DNA of 64,000 nucleotides from Clytia hemisphaerica (lineage: Eukaryota; Cnidaria; Hydrozoa; Leptothecata; Clytiidae): positions 1 to 64,000 of the forward strand of contig CACVBU010000904.1 of the NCBI GenBank assembly GCA_902728285.1, given 5' to 3'. Position 1 is the first letter of the stretch. Each line of letters begins with the position of its first letter. Under the pieces are notes generated by a model. That model was not told the DNA's origin. It did no database searches and worked only from the letters and a program-made list of their open reading frames with translations. A program made the position numbers and the translations under genes. Shown here piece after piece: positions 12,504-23,647 of this stretch.

Positions 12504-15500
12504 TCACGTGTGTGCTGAATGAGTCCTAGGTTTTTTTGACCTTCCACCTGAGGATCGACCACCACCTCCAGACCGTCCTCTACCATGTTTCCCATGTTTG
12601 GGAGAGTTCATTTTCATATAATTAACTGTAGCATTTACACCACTCATAGCACTGTAAGTCAAACTACTGTCTTTTTTAGCTCCCTCGTAACGAGCACGTG
12701 CTGCTCCACGTAAACGTTCGTAACGCTTACTCCTGTGAAAAGAATTGTCATTTATGAATTAACGGAGCAGTAACGAGTTTTTGACGGACCTTTCTTGAGA
12801 ATATCCAACTTCCAACTACCTGAAGGGAACTTATTTTGGTAGGAACTAGTTTTGGAAAACTCGGCGAATTAAGACAAAACTCGCCAAAATTAGTTCCCGC
12901 CAAAATTAAATATTTTGCTCACTCGCCAAAATTAAATTTTTTGGTGTCTTGTCTAAATAGCTTCTTGAGTTCACAAAAAAAGTGAAAAATGAATGAAAGG
13001 CAAAAAAGAACAGATTTACGCTGTCATTCGCCAAATTTAGGTCCCGCCAAAATTAAAAAAATTCATCAATCGCCAAAATAAGTTCTCGCCAAAATAAATT
13101 CCCATAAGGTAAAATGTTGATCCTTATTTTTTCCTTGAACCCCGAGGTATGGAGACATTTAGTCAGTCCTTCAAGGTAAAGTTTGCTCTTGAAAAATTTT
13201 TAACTTGATTCATTTTGATACATATTGCATCTTGAAGGCAAAACCTTGGGTTGTCGGAAAAATATTTTTGAGCGAATAAATTCATGAGTTTTAAAAAAAT
13301 TATTCAAAAAATATATTAAAGGCGTTGTTTTTTTTTAATAAGAGTGATCTTTGTTTATACTCGTCAATTTTAATTTTAAAGATTCATCCCATTGAATTGA
13401 CACGAATGTGGAGTAAGGTCGGTCAGAAAGAGGAAAAGAAAAACACTGAGCTTTTGTTAATTCAGCACAATATGCAAAATGGGACCCTTTTTGTAGTGCT
13501 AGAGGGATATCAAAAATCTAAATAGCTAGTTGAAATCCTCTTCATTTTTGATTTTTTTGAAAAAATTTCTTTCTAATGAGGTTTTATTTCTAAAGATATA
13601 TTGTCCTTCAAAAGCGATGGATGCAGACCTAACACTAGATTTTTTTAAAATTAAAAATAATTAAAAAACAAAACAAAGAAAACTTACCTAACTAAACACG
13701 TTAAGAAGATATAAATCAAGGCTAGTGTTATAACAATGATTGAAGTGATCAAAGTTTTGGTACCAAAGCATAATGCTAAAGCTGGTATTGTTGATCTGAA
13801 AGAGAAGATTATAGAATGAGTCTGCACAATCGACATGCCCAAGCTTTTACGTTTTACTCTTGGTCCATAGGTACGCGTAATAGGCTCCCACTGAAAATAC
13901 ACGTATTAAAAGAGCACTCTACCTAAGAAAATATATTTTCACGTTGAGAAAGTAGAGATTGATTTTCAACCCTATCATGAAAAACTCGGATTTTCGAATT
14001 TGAAAACTCTTTTTTATAAAACCACGCCCAGCCTAGGACTTAGATTGTCGTTCTAACTGGTTGAAAAATTGCCGCGGGTTAACTGATACAGGGGTGTAAT
14101 GCGATAATTAGTACTTACAAAAGATAAATTAGTCCTCTGGCCCAGAAGGGGAATTTCTTTTCGAAGTCATCACAACAATTATTCTTGGTTTGCATAATAC
14201 AACAACCACATTCCATGATGATCATCACTAACCCTGCGAATCTAAAACAAGAAGAAAAATGAAATCGTGAGGGAGATTTCCTTCAACTTCTTACAATTTC
14301 AAAATATTTTTTCATGAAAAATAATTTATAGGGTCAGAAGTTTTAATTGACAGTTTTGGAGAGAAATTATTCGAGTCTTATCAAAAGTAAGCATTCCAAT
14401 AAAGCAGCCTTTCCGGGTTTACTGGTTTCGTAGAGAATAGGAGACCATTTTAGGAGAATGATGTCTAGTTTCAAGCCAGCACAGTATAAAGCCTTTCAAC
14501 TTTTTAATTTCAATGTTTTGATCGTGAAATGAAAAGTCAAGGGAAATTCAGTCGGGAAGCCAGTCGGAAACAATTTTAGTCATTCCACCATGGCTCAAAG
14601 CTGCGTCACACCACTGAACTTTATATACACTGGACCAAGCTATCAAGCTATCCGCCATCTGCGATCAGAGTTCTTAGAAAAGTGGCACCCTAAACATTAC
14701 CCAATATGGGTCAATTTGTAATTCAATGGAGATTTTACCAACATTGAGTAGTGCTACAATCAGGGTAGTGCTACAATTAGGGTATCACTTTGAAATAACT
14801 CCGATGAAAGATTTTTATTGTCGGGATCAAGAAACTGTGTCCAGGGCATATAAAGGTCAGTTGTTCAAACGCAACTCACTTACATCATATAGCCACCAGC
14901 AGCCTGACATTTTTCGTTACCGGCTGATGATTCGACCAATAAATATCCTCCATTACTCACATACGCTGTAAAAGAAAAAAATCTCATTGTTTACATCTTC
15001 AAGCGCACAATCATCCAGTTATCCAGAGAAATGAAAAGGAATAGAAAAAGCGCTTCTCTGATTACCCAGTGTTCTGATCGTTTCTATTGAAAACTCCTTT
15101 GTTTTAGCTTTAATTAGGTAATTACCCGGGGGGGGGGCAGGCATTCGATTTCGAGACGACGGTATGTGCCGCGCAAAATCTGCTTTTCAAAATGGTACCC
15201 TTACAGTGCAGTTCAATATGGCTGAAAAGGTACCCTTTCAGTGTGATTTATAGTGCACTATATTTCTCAGCTGTAAATCTGCGTGGAAGAAGAAGTTTGG
15301 AAAATTTTCTGTTTCAAAGAAAAACTGAGAAAATTATTCTTGTCAGCTGTAATTATCAGACAAAAGAAACTTTTTCAAACAAACGAGAAGTAAAAAGCTT
15401 TCTATTTAACAATTATTTTGAATTTGTTTTAAAATTCGACCCTTGCAGTGCAATCTCACAGAAACACACCCTTACAGTGCATTTTGGGATACTGAAAAAC

Positions 15501-16838
15501 CCCACCCTTAAGCGCGGCACACGACGTAGGCCAGATTATATGAGTGCACCCCCCCCGGGGGTAATTAGAAAGGGTTCAGAAAAAACGGCTCGTCATGCGA
15601 AGAGGGTTGGTTTCTATATATGGCTATGTTAATAAAAGTAGATTGATATTTTTTGTTTTTGATCCATTACAGTACTCTTAAACTTCCAGTATACAGGAAC
15701 AAATTTTACACTAACTTATAGTCTGAAAAATTCTCATCACGATGATATCAAGTTACTTCGAGAATATTTGAAAGAAATTCATAAACAGATTTACTTTCTT
15801 TTTTTCTCGAACTTTAGCTTCTTATCTAATGATGCAGTCGTGATGCCGTTATATCATTAGAATCGCTAGAACCTTCTGAGCAAGAAAATATAGGTACTTT
15901 TTATATGGTATGTCCCCAAAATATAAGCCCCTAAAGTTGCTGCATAATTTGACCTGAAACAAAAGAATTTCGTCACACCACGCTAATTATACAAAGTTTT
16001 CAAAGCGACAACAAAAGAAATCCATTACTCCAAACAAACTCCCTTAAGTGCAAAGGACCTGGTATATGATGAGCCGTGTTTCCATTGTTTTCAAGAAGCG
16101 CTTTTTCTATCCCTTTCCATTTCTCTGAGTTATCTATATATATTTTGCCTAAAAATAGCATCCAAGCTTTCCAGATGACTGTTGAGATTTGGTTGCTTTT
16201 GAAACGTTAGAGCAATAAAAAAGGCTCCCTGATGTATCTGCTCATTTGAAGTGTTTAGCTTCAAGAAAGTACACCAGTTTTTCTTTTATAAGAATTACAT
16301 AAATCGAAGTGAGCCTTAAAATGTTCTTAATGATTCTTATATTTTAAAAAAGGGCAATGAAATATCTGTCTTAAAGTATTGTCTTGAACGTACGAAGAAG
16401 AGAATCAAGGAAACAAAAACTAATAACTCCAAATTTCAAAATGGTCAAGTGAGACTTACTTTATAGATAAAATGAAATGAAAAACAAAAGATTTTAACTG
16501 AAGAAAAAGGTTGAACAACATTCCATAGCATGATTCATAAAAAAATCTTGCAAATCTGAGCCTTGTGAATCTTATAAGAAGTTTTTTTACAAAGAAACTG
16601 TGTTTTTAAAAGGCCTAGATGAGAGTGCACTGCAAAAATACTTACAAATTCCTGAAACTAAGCCCCAAATGCGAGCCACAAGTCTTGGTAAACCTATATC
16701 GTGATCTTTATCATCATTTCTGGTGATGAGTTGTGCTTCTGGGTCTCCTGGTTGTCTGTGGTAACTGCGTCCGCCCCCTGCTTTACGCCCTGGTTTGTTG
16801 TGTCGGGCGGAATTCACTTTACTTGATACTTGTGGCAT
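12504..16838 (-). CDS. CACFD1: Flower (CACFD1-like) multi-pass vesicle membrane protein
   Basis: Predicted 244-residue protein from five exons: 16838-16646, 14965-14884, 14241-14119, 13795-13688 and 12732-12504, with phases 1, 2, 2 and 2 all consistent. Flower proteins are synaptic-vesicle membrane proteins linked to calcium-dependent endocytosis and, in flies, to cell competition. The cytosolic N-terminus is polar (KPGRKAGGGR). Membrane segments lie around RIWGLVSGISYVSNGGYLL, IRFAGLVMIIMECGCCI, RGLIYLLSTIPALAL and TLITSIIVITLALIYIFL. The Glu-x-x-Cys-Cys pattern (MECGCC) matches the Flower EAPxCC motif and PFWARGLIYLL matches the family loop. The C-terminal tail is unusually long and basic, with HGKHGRGRSGGGGRSSGG. 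The gene was recognised by motif only; another four-pass family is possible. An acceptor CACTCTAG at about 16885 implies a 5'UTR splice. Confidence 0.65.
12817..13111. mobile_element. TACC...GGTA MITE of the TTCGCCAAAATTA family in a Flower-like intron
   Basis: Begins TACCTGAAGGGAACTTAT and ends ATTCCCATAAGGTA, an imperfect terminal inverted repeat. The interior is mostly CTCGCCAAAATTA and GTTCCCGCCAAAATTA repeats. Related ends occur at 55843-56119, and a half copy lies at 10150-10315. Confidence 0.6.
15118..15568. mobile_element. TAATTACCCGGGGG-ended palindromic element in a Flower-like intron
   Basis: Ends are TAATTACCCGGGGGG and CCCCCCGGGGGTAATTA, a clear terminal inverted repeat. The interior repeats CCCTTACAGTGCA several times and has GCCGCGC/GCGCGGC facing each other. 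The open frame inside (15192-15632) has no protein-like composition. Confidence 0.65.
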
Positions 16839-19136
16839 TTTTAATGAAGCTAAACCATACTTCTCTTGGAAACAAGGATTCAATCTAGAGTGAAAAATAA
16901 GAACAGGAGAATTATATTTTGTTTTGTTTGTAACAAATAAAATCGATATTTTCTCCACAAGGTTACAAATCAATGGTTAAATTCGACCAAGTAAATTTAG
17001 TCAAAACTCAAGTTCTCGAATCTCAAAAATCATGATAAAACTAGTTACATACACATGTATGTAGTTAGTTCGTTAAAAAGTTCATCATTGGTGAATTTTT
17101 TTACAGTCAAACATAGAGAAAACATGGAGTTTTGTTTACATAGCGAACAGTTTATAAAAGCTTTTAATGAGGTTGACATTTAGATGTCAAAAATGAATTT
17201 CATCAAATAATCATCATCATCATCATCATCATTCCATGCAAATTTTATATGTAAAAGGATTGTTAAACTCTTTCTTGGGTGAATTAAAACTCTTTAATAA
17301 ATCTTTCTTGGGTGAATTAATTATCTTTTCAGGAAGATTATTTTCATTAAGTTTTCATTATGCTGTTATTCTGTTGTAACTAATAAGAATCTTTTTATTC
17401 TAGAATTAAAGAATTTATCCTTTTCTGCTTGCAATATTTTCTCAACTGTAATCTTGTGCAGAAAGGTCTATACTTTCCATCTCTTTGTAACTACTTCCAA
17501 TTTTTATTCAGCCCTCTGCTCGCCCCATTCTCCTCAAAACGATCACATTTCAAAAACTTCAGTTAAAAAAGCCATTAGAGCCTAATAGCTGTGTCTTTGA
17601 ACTGATATGCAAGTCTAAGGTTAAAGCCTAGATGCCAAAACTGAGTTTGAGGCTTAATGCACTGTTAAAGAATTTTCATTTTAAGTGTTGTTCATTGTCA
17701 CAATCGACAACTGATCTGTAAATACAGACATATCTCATAGCCAAGGATAATTAACCAGGGTTAAGGCAATATTTTTCTCTTCAAGAGAGAGTTTGAATTT
17801 TTAGGGTATCAAATCTCGAGTCAACTTGAACAGCAGCAAGTGAGCTCTATTTATAATAAGACTAGCTCACTACAGTCCAATTAATACATCACAGGTGTTC
17901 AATCGATGAAAAATAAAATAGAAATAATAGAGTTATGAAGAAATATGAAGAAAAAAGACATCAGAAATAAAGGAAATAAACACTTACCAGCAAGTCAAAT
18001 CATTCAAGAAACTCTACAATCAAACTATCCAAGAAATCATTATCAAATCATATTCTCATTATAGATTTACATATTTTTTTGGTTTTCTTTTAACACTAAA
18101 AATAAAAGAAAAAGAAAATTATTGTATTAGGTCAAAATATTTAGGATGATTTGAATTTCAACAATTTTCCCAAACGATCAAGAAACAATTTCGAAAATAT
18201 TTACGACTCAAACTATTGTCATAAAATCTCTATGACAAAATTTTCTCGAAAGAAAACAAAACAGACCCTTCAAAAAGTACAAGAAATAAAACTTGTTTGA
18301 ATGAGAGCCATAAAATGTTATTATAAATAACAAAACAGTTCCACTAAGTCTCTTTTTTTGTCATCACAGTAAAAGAAATTCAACGAAAGAACATGTTTTA
18401 GCTTAGCCATACTAATCTTTCCAACAGAAAAATTTCTTGTCAGGCAAAGTCAATAAAGGTCATCAGACGTAACTGGAATTTAAATCCCTAGATTTGACTA
18501 AAGATTTAAAGATAATCTAAAATGAGTTAAAAATTCAATTAAAGAAAATCTAAATGAATTTCTTAAAACACTAACTCTCGATGAAATTTGATTTTCATGA
18601 TATGAATTTTAAAATGTGTATCTAAAAGTTACACAATTCAAGCTCCCACACAAACGTTTTTCCAACATTAATTTAGCGTTTTATGAACGTTATAAACATT
18701 AGATGGACGTTATTTATATGTATTGTACCGCAACTGAGATTCAACAATTCATTCAATATAGTCTATTTTCTATGGTATAAAGATATGGTTCTAAAATGAA
18801 AATGCATTTATCATTTTTCTTGAAAAAATAATGTAAAACAATATGTTTATGATAATAAATCATTGTAAATTAAAATCATTAAGATATAGAGATTTATAAA
18901 CTAAGATATGATTTCAAAAATTCTTATTAATGAAATATGAAATTGAAAATCAAGGGGTGTGTGAGGTAGGTATTAGCCATTTTAAATTGAGTAAAAAGTA
19001 AATAAAATAATTCATATAAATAACAAGCATTCTAATAAATATTTTCACCAAATCCAAAAGAAAATATAAAAAATGGACGACAAAATTACCACTTGAAGAT
19101 GACACTTAAAGATTTTCTAAGTTTTCGCAAAAAGCC
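16839..19136. other. VAMP4-Flower intergenic region with ATC microsatellite
   Basis: About 2.3 kb of AT-rich sequence without a recognisable gene. It includes an (ATC)n microsatellite at 17209-17233 and a short duplication of TCTTTCTTGGGTGAATTAA at about 17268-17320. No conserved exon was found. Confidence 0.5.
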
Positions 19137-21409
19137 TTATTTCTTGTTTTTCATCACAATCGATACTGAAAAAGAAAAAGAAAAAGAAAAGAATAAGATT
19201 GTCACCTCACAAACATTCTGAAACAACTGATATTTTTACTTGATTAAAAATATGATCTAGGTCAAAGTTGACCCTACCACAAAAACACTTTTGTATGATT
19301 GTACTTTCTACTGCTATGTTCATTCAGACTTATCTATTTTAAGAAGCTTGCTCGTTTAATGAGCTTCATCAGTATTATATTAATTAAGAAAAACAAAACA
19401 ACTGTTGCTATGTCTGTGCCTGACATGAAATGCCGAGGATAAGCAAAAGTTAATCCTTTTCAATAAGAGCAAAATCACAAATGAAAACACAACCAGCTCA
19501 AATTGATATGGAAAATTCAAAGAAGAAAGAATATGTTCACATTAATGGTTTGTTATTAGTTTAGCTTCACAATCTGGCATCATCAGAGAAACTTCTTCTC
19601 TTCTTCTATCGTATTGTTATTATATATTTATTTATCTCATTATAATGACCTACATAGTAAATCTGCTGACTCAGGATATGGTTAAATAAAAAGACTTACC
19701 GATTACAATAATAACAATGCCAATCACTATCAGTGCAAGAGTCAGTTTTGACTGAAAATATAAAAGTTTTGAAATTATAGAGAATTCAAAACAGTTTAAG
19801 ATTTAAAATTGATTTAAGCATTCATAAAAATCTTAAACGTTTTTGTTCTATCATTAAAAATATACCTTAACACTTTGCCACCACATTCGATTGCTTAATT
19901 TTCTTGAAGAATTGTTGAAATTGAAAGCATTCATTTCAAACCTTTCTAAAAATGAAGATGAATATGATTTAAATATATCAGTGTCGAATGATGATTCTAT
20001 TTTAATCATCAAAATTGAAAACATTTTTTATGATTTTAGCACTTTGTTAAATTGAAACAGGGAAAAAATCGAAGCACCTGACATAACTTTAATTTGATCC
20101 TTGAAATGATAGCACTGTAAAGAAACATACCAGATTTAGCTTCTAGATCTTCTAAACGGTCGCCTCTATCTAGGACTTTGTTGATGTTGTTTCTCATAAC
20201 ACCTATGGCTCCATCTAATTCATGCTTGACTTGGTCAATCTTACTGTTGGAATTGAGGCTAGCTGCTTGTTTGGAGCGCTCAAATCTAAAAAGAATGTAC
20301 ATACAGTAGATCATGCGAATGTTAACATGATAAATAGAAACTATTTGTTGAAATGACTTCTATATGTATACAGAGTTTATCGTATTCGAATCCCAAGCTC
20401 TTCCAGGTAGAGTGTTAGGGAAATATGGTGATAGACTCTCTACCTACACTCACATGATTTCTATACTTTAAAAAAAATCTTAAGCAGCAGATATTTTGCA
20501 GATTTTTAAAATTTGTTGATGAGAGTGATAAAATTTTGCAGAATAACATGAAGAAAAAAACAGAGCTTACAACTCCTCATCATCGTCACTTTCATCCTCA
20601 TTGTTTAGAAGCGGTATCTATTGATAGCAAGTGAATAGCAAGTGTCTGAAAAAATATTGAGTCAAAAAACACAAAAAAGAATCAAAGCATAAACTATTAT
20701 GCATGATAAAGGATTGTCATAATTGATTGCTATGTATATTGTGTGTCTTGGAGTTGTGAAGTGAAATTCTAAAATATAAGCACAATTCAACAACCTTCAT
20801 TGCGGAATTCGACACTATTGTTGGTCTCTGCAATATCCCAAAACTGATAACAGATAATTAATTTTTAAAGTGCATTCTTAAAAAAGAATTGAAAAAGGGA
20901 ATATTTATTTAGTATAATTTCAATTACAAAACTGTTTAATATCATATTCGTTATCTTTATCATACCTTCTTATCTCTGTCCTCATTCTGAAGAAAAAACA
21001 AAACGATCTAAGTTTTCTAATTTCAAAAGGCAAGTTTCCTGTTGAATAGCATAAAAGAGAGCAAATTTTATGGGGGTAGCCAAGTTTCACAGATCAAAAC
21101 TAGTGTTATTTGGCACACAAAAAAGATTCACCCACCTAAAACATAACTGTTCATATCTGGATATTGGAAAATCCCCCAAAAAGCAAATATGTGCAGAGGC
21201 AAAGCAGAAGACATTCAACGAAGAGTCTATAAAAAGTGCAGTGCCAAAATTAATATAAAACATTTTCTCAACTTTACAATTAAAAATGCTACCCTTGAAA
21301 TTTTTCATGAATATAATTTTATTATTTCTATGTTGTCTAAAAAATAAGATATTTCTGGAGAGAAACTTACCCTTTTATACCTTGTGTCTTTTAAAGTGTC
21401 AATTCCCAT
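19137..21409 (-). CDS. VAMP4: VAMP4, R-SNARE of trans-Golgi/endosomal traffic
   Basis: Predicted 140-residue tail-anchored R-SNARE (human VAMP4 is 141). Seven exons with consistent phases: 21409-21371, 20986-20966 (a 21 bp microexon), 20617-20571, 20285-20131, 19945-19866, 19751-19700 and 19165-19137. The N-terminus has IPLLNNEDESDDDEELF, a dileucine followed by an acidic cluster. That is the hallmark AP-1 sorting signal of VAMP4 and separates it from VAMP1-3, 7 and 8. The SNARE motif runs from KIDQVKHELDGAIGVMRNN (the zero-layer Arg is in VLDRGDRLEDLE) to RKLSNRMWWQSVK, then a single transmembrane helix (LTLALIVIGIVIIVIVSIV) and MKNKK. Acceptor TTTGCGTAG lies about 13 bases upstream of the ATG. 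Confidence 0.9.
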
Positions 21410-22317
21410 TATTTCCTTTTCTACGCAAACAAGAATTAATGAAAAATGATTAAAAATAGAACCTTAAAATTCACTTAAAAATAATACTGGGGGATACAAC
21501 AATATCGTATGTAGTTGAATAGGTGTCCAGAAGTTTATCATGATTTTAAGTGAACCAAAACAGTCGAATGTGTTTTGTGTCTCATTCTGTATTTCAAATT
21601 TATTACTTCTTATCATTTTATTTCATTGAAGCTGAGATCACAAGGATTATACTTGGCTATGGCTTGAAAAATTCTTCTCCCATCAACGTTTTCAAGAGAT
21701 GAAATTAGTGGTTATTGGTGGTAAAAATTTGGCAAATTGCTTCTTACCTTTTACTAAGCCATTTTCTTTTTCACTTCTTTCAAGTTTTTAGGAATGATTT
21801 ATTTATTACTACATTTATTTCTACAATTTACCGGATAATTTATTTTTCCTAAAATGAATCAATAAAATGACATTTCAGGTGTGGTGAATCTTCAATATGC
21901 ACTCCACTTCTTAGAGAGCACCAGTGAAGGTTAGAAAAAAAAACCATGTATGCTGACCTCAGTTTGATAGCAAACTACTAAACTCAGGACTGGAGTGAGA
22001 TTTAATATTTTGCTCTCAAACTGAGGTCAATGTGCATTTACATGTCGACACTACATGGGAATTCTTTTATTGGACTCAGGTGTTGGCACCACATTGTAAG
22101 CCTTGACGATGATATCATTGAGTTTCCATGTAACATAGAAATTATCCAAGTTAAGAAAGTATCAAAATTTCCAGATGTTTCAACCAAAATACAGATTTTT
22201 TACACTCGTTTTGTACCAAAACAACTTAACCCTTTCCATGTAGCACCAACGTATGTAGACTTTTCGACAAGAGTATGCTTTGCCACATTTGTGCATCAAG
22301 CTTGAAAGGATCAGATG
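21410..22317. other. Region upstream of VAMP4 without recognised gene
   Basis: AT-rich sequence. CTGACCTCAGTTTGATAG at about 21954 and an inverted CAAACTGAGGTCA at about 22017 form a small inverted repeat. The open frame at 22030-22305 has no supporting splice signals or recognisable motifs. Confidence 0.35.
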
Positions 22318-22559
22318 AACCTCCTGCCGGCAGCCATCCGTTCTACAAGCTCCCCGTCAAAGGCTTCAAACAGTACAGGGTCGATTTTGTTTATTGGACC
22401 TTGGACGACAAGCTCATCCAATTTCGGTTTTTGTTGTAGGGTTTTCAGCGTTGCATTGTTTATTGGGGCAATACCAGTTGGATCAGGGGGGGGTCAGGAT
22501 CCAGATACCAAACCCAGGGCCGGGGGTGGTGTAAATTTTTTTTCTAATTTCAAACAGTC

Positions 22560-22670
22560 AAGTTAGTATTGATACCAAAATTAGGGGGTGGGTCCCCCTT
22601 TTTTTGAAAATTAGGGAATCTTTAAGTTGGTATCGATACCAAAATGAGGGAGTGGGTCCCCCTTTTTTCT
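22560..22670. repeat. GGTATCGATACC/GGGTGGGTCCCCC tandem repeat, left block
   Basis: About two copies of a roughly 70-bp unit containing TTGGTATCGATACCAA and GGGGGTGGGTCCCCC, inside the hAT-like element. Confidence 0.65.
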
Positions 22671-23194
22671 AGTTTTTGCTGAATTTGAAATTAGTATCTG
22701 ACTTAAAATGTTGTATAATGTAAGTATAAAAACTTATTTGAATCCTTTAAACCATACCCTGATTCCATATAAAATCATTCTTCATTCTATAATTGAAATT
22801 AAATTTTTATTTAACTTTTGCTGCTCTCAATCCTTTCAATCAACCAAAATTCATTCAAAACTAGAGTTGAACAAACTGAAACTTTCTTAGTTGTGATAAA
22901 ATTTTTCTGTACATAACGTTCATCATATAGGCTATGTTACAACGACTCTAGACGTGCCTAATACAATGAGTTTTTATCTAGTCTAGTTTATCAACTAGTT
23001 TTATGAATTTGATACATTTTGCCAATTTAGTTCAAGAAACTTAATTTACGTTGTGTTAGAATGAGAAAAACTTGTTTTCATTTTCAGGAGTCTAAAGTGT
23101 GGTGCATAATATAAGTAATTAATAAGAGGAATGTTCATTGAATAAAAACATCCACAGATTTTGTTTAGCAAACCTCTTGCATTTTTACTGATTG

Positions 23195-23420
23195 CAAATT
23201 TAGGGAGGGGGTGGGTCCCCCTTTTTCAGAAAAATCGAGATTTTCAAGTTCGTATCGATACCAATTTAGGGGGGTGGGTCCTCCCTTTTTTCAGAAAATC
23301 AGGATTTTCATGTTGGTATCGATACTAATTTAGGGGGGGCGGGTTCCCCCTTTTTTAGAAAATTGGGGTTTTCAAGTTGGTATTGATACCAATTTAGGGG
23401 GTGGTGGTGTCTACTACTTT
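23195..23420. repeat. GGTATCGATACC/GGGTGGGTCCCCC tandem repeat, right block
   Basis: About four copies of the same roughly 70-bp unit as in the left block, with small substitutions (for example GTATCGATACTAA). Each unit contains two short palindromes. Confidence 0.7.
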
Positions 23421-23647
23421 CAAATCTCGAAAAGTCAGGTTTTTGGGCCCTGGGTTGGTATCCTGGACCCTGACCCATCCTGGTTGGATGTGCTGAATTG
23501 GTAAAAACTTTTAATGCTGCATTATTGATCTTTCCTTGAAATATCAGGTCACTGAATCTTTTCCTAATCGATGTGGAACGGTATTGGCAGACTTTGAGAA
23601 TTAAAACATCCGGTTGCCGCTTTTAACCCAAAACGCTCCACTTCAAA

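Larger units (their letters stand above)
22484..23482. mobile_element. hAT-like non-autonomous element with 7-8 bp target duplication
   Basis: The left end CAGGGGGGGGTCAGG and right end CCCTGACCCATCCTG form a terminal inverted repeat extending inward through GGATCCAGATACCAA and CCCAGGGCC. GTTGGAT flanks both sides (22477-22483 and 23483-23489). The CAGG start and 7-8 bp duplication fit the hAT superfamily. No transposase is encoded. The interior carries a roughly 70-bp tandem repeat near both ends. Confidence 0.75.
22318..23620 (-). pseudogene. Fragment of a retroelement polyprotein split by a hAT-like insertion
   Basis: Two minus-strand blocks, 23620-23483 and 22483-22318, encode parts of one protein: first FSDLIFQGKINNAALKVF, then VVQGPINKIDPVLFEAFDGE up to a stop. 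The composition resembles the region N-terminal to the reverse transcriptase in a class of invertebrate retroelements (KINAALR... and PVLFEALDG-type motifs), recalled without a search. The blocks are separated by 999 bp of inserted element. Removing it with one copy of the 7-bp target duplication restores a single frame across the junction (AHP|TGIAP). The fragment lacks any polymerase domain here and is dead. Confidence 0.6.

Noticed and set aside
15192..15632. 146-codon open frame as a gene
   Set aside because: It coincides with the TAATTACCCGGGG element and repeats CCCTTACAGTGCA; composition is not protein-like.
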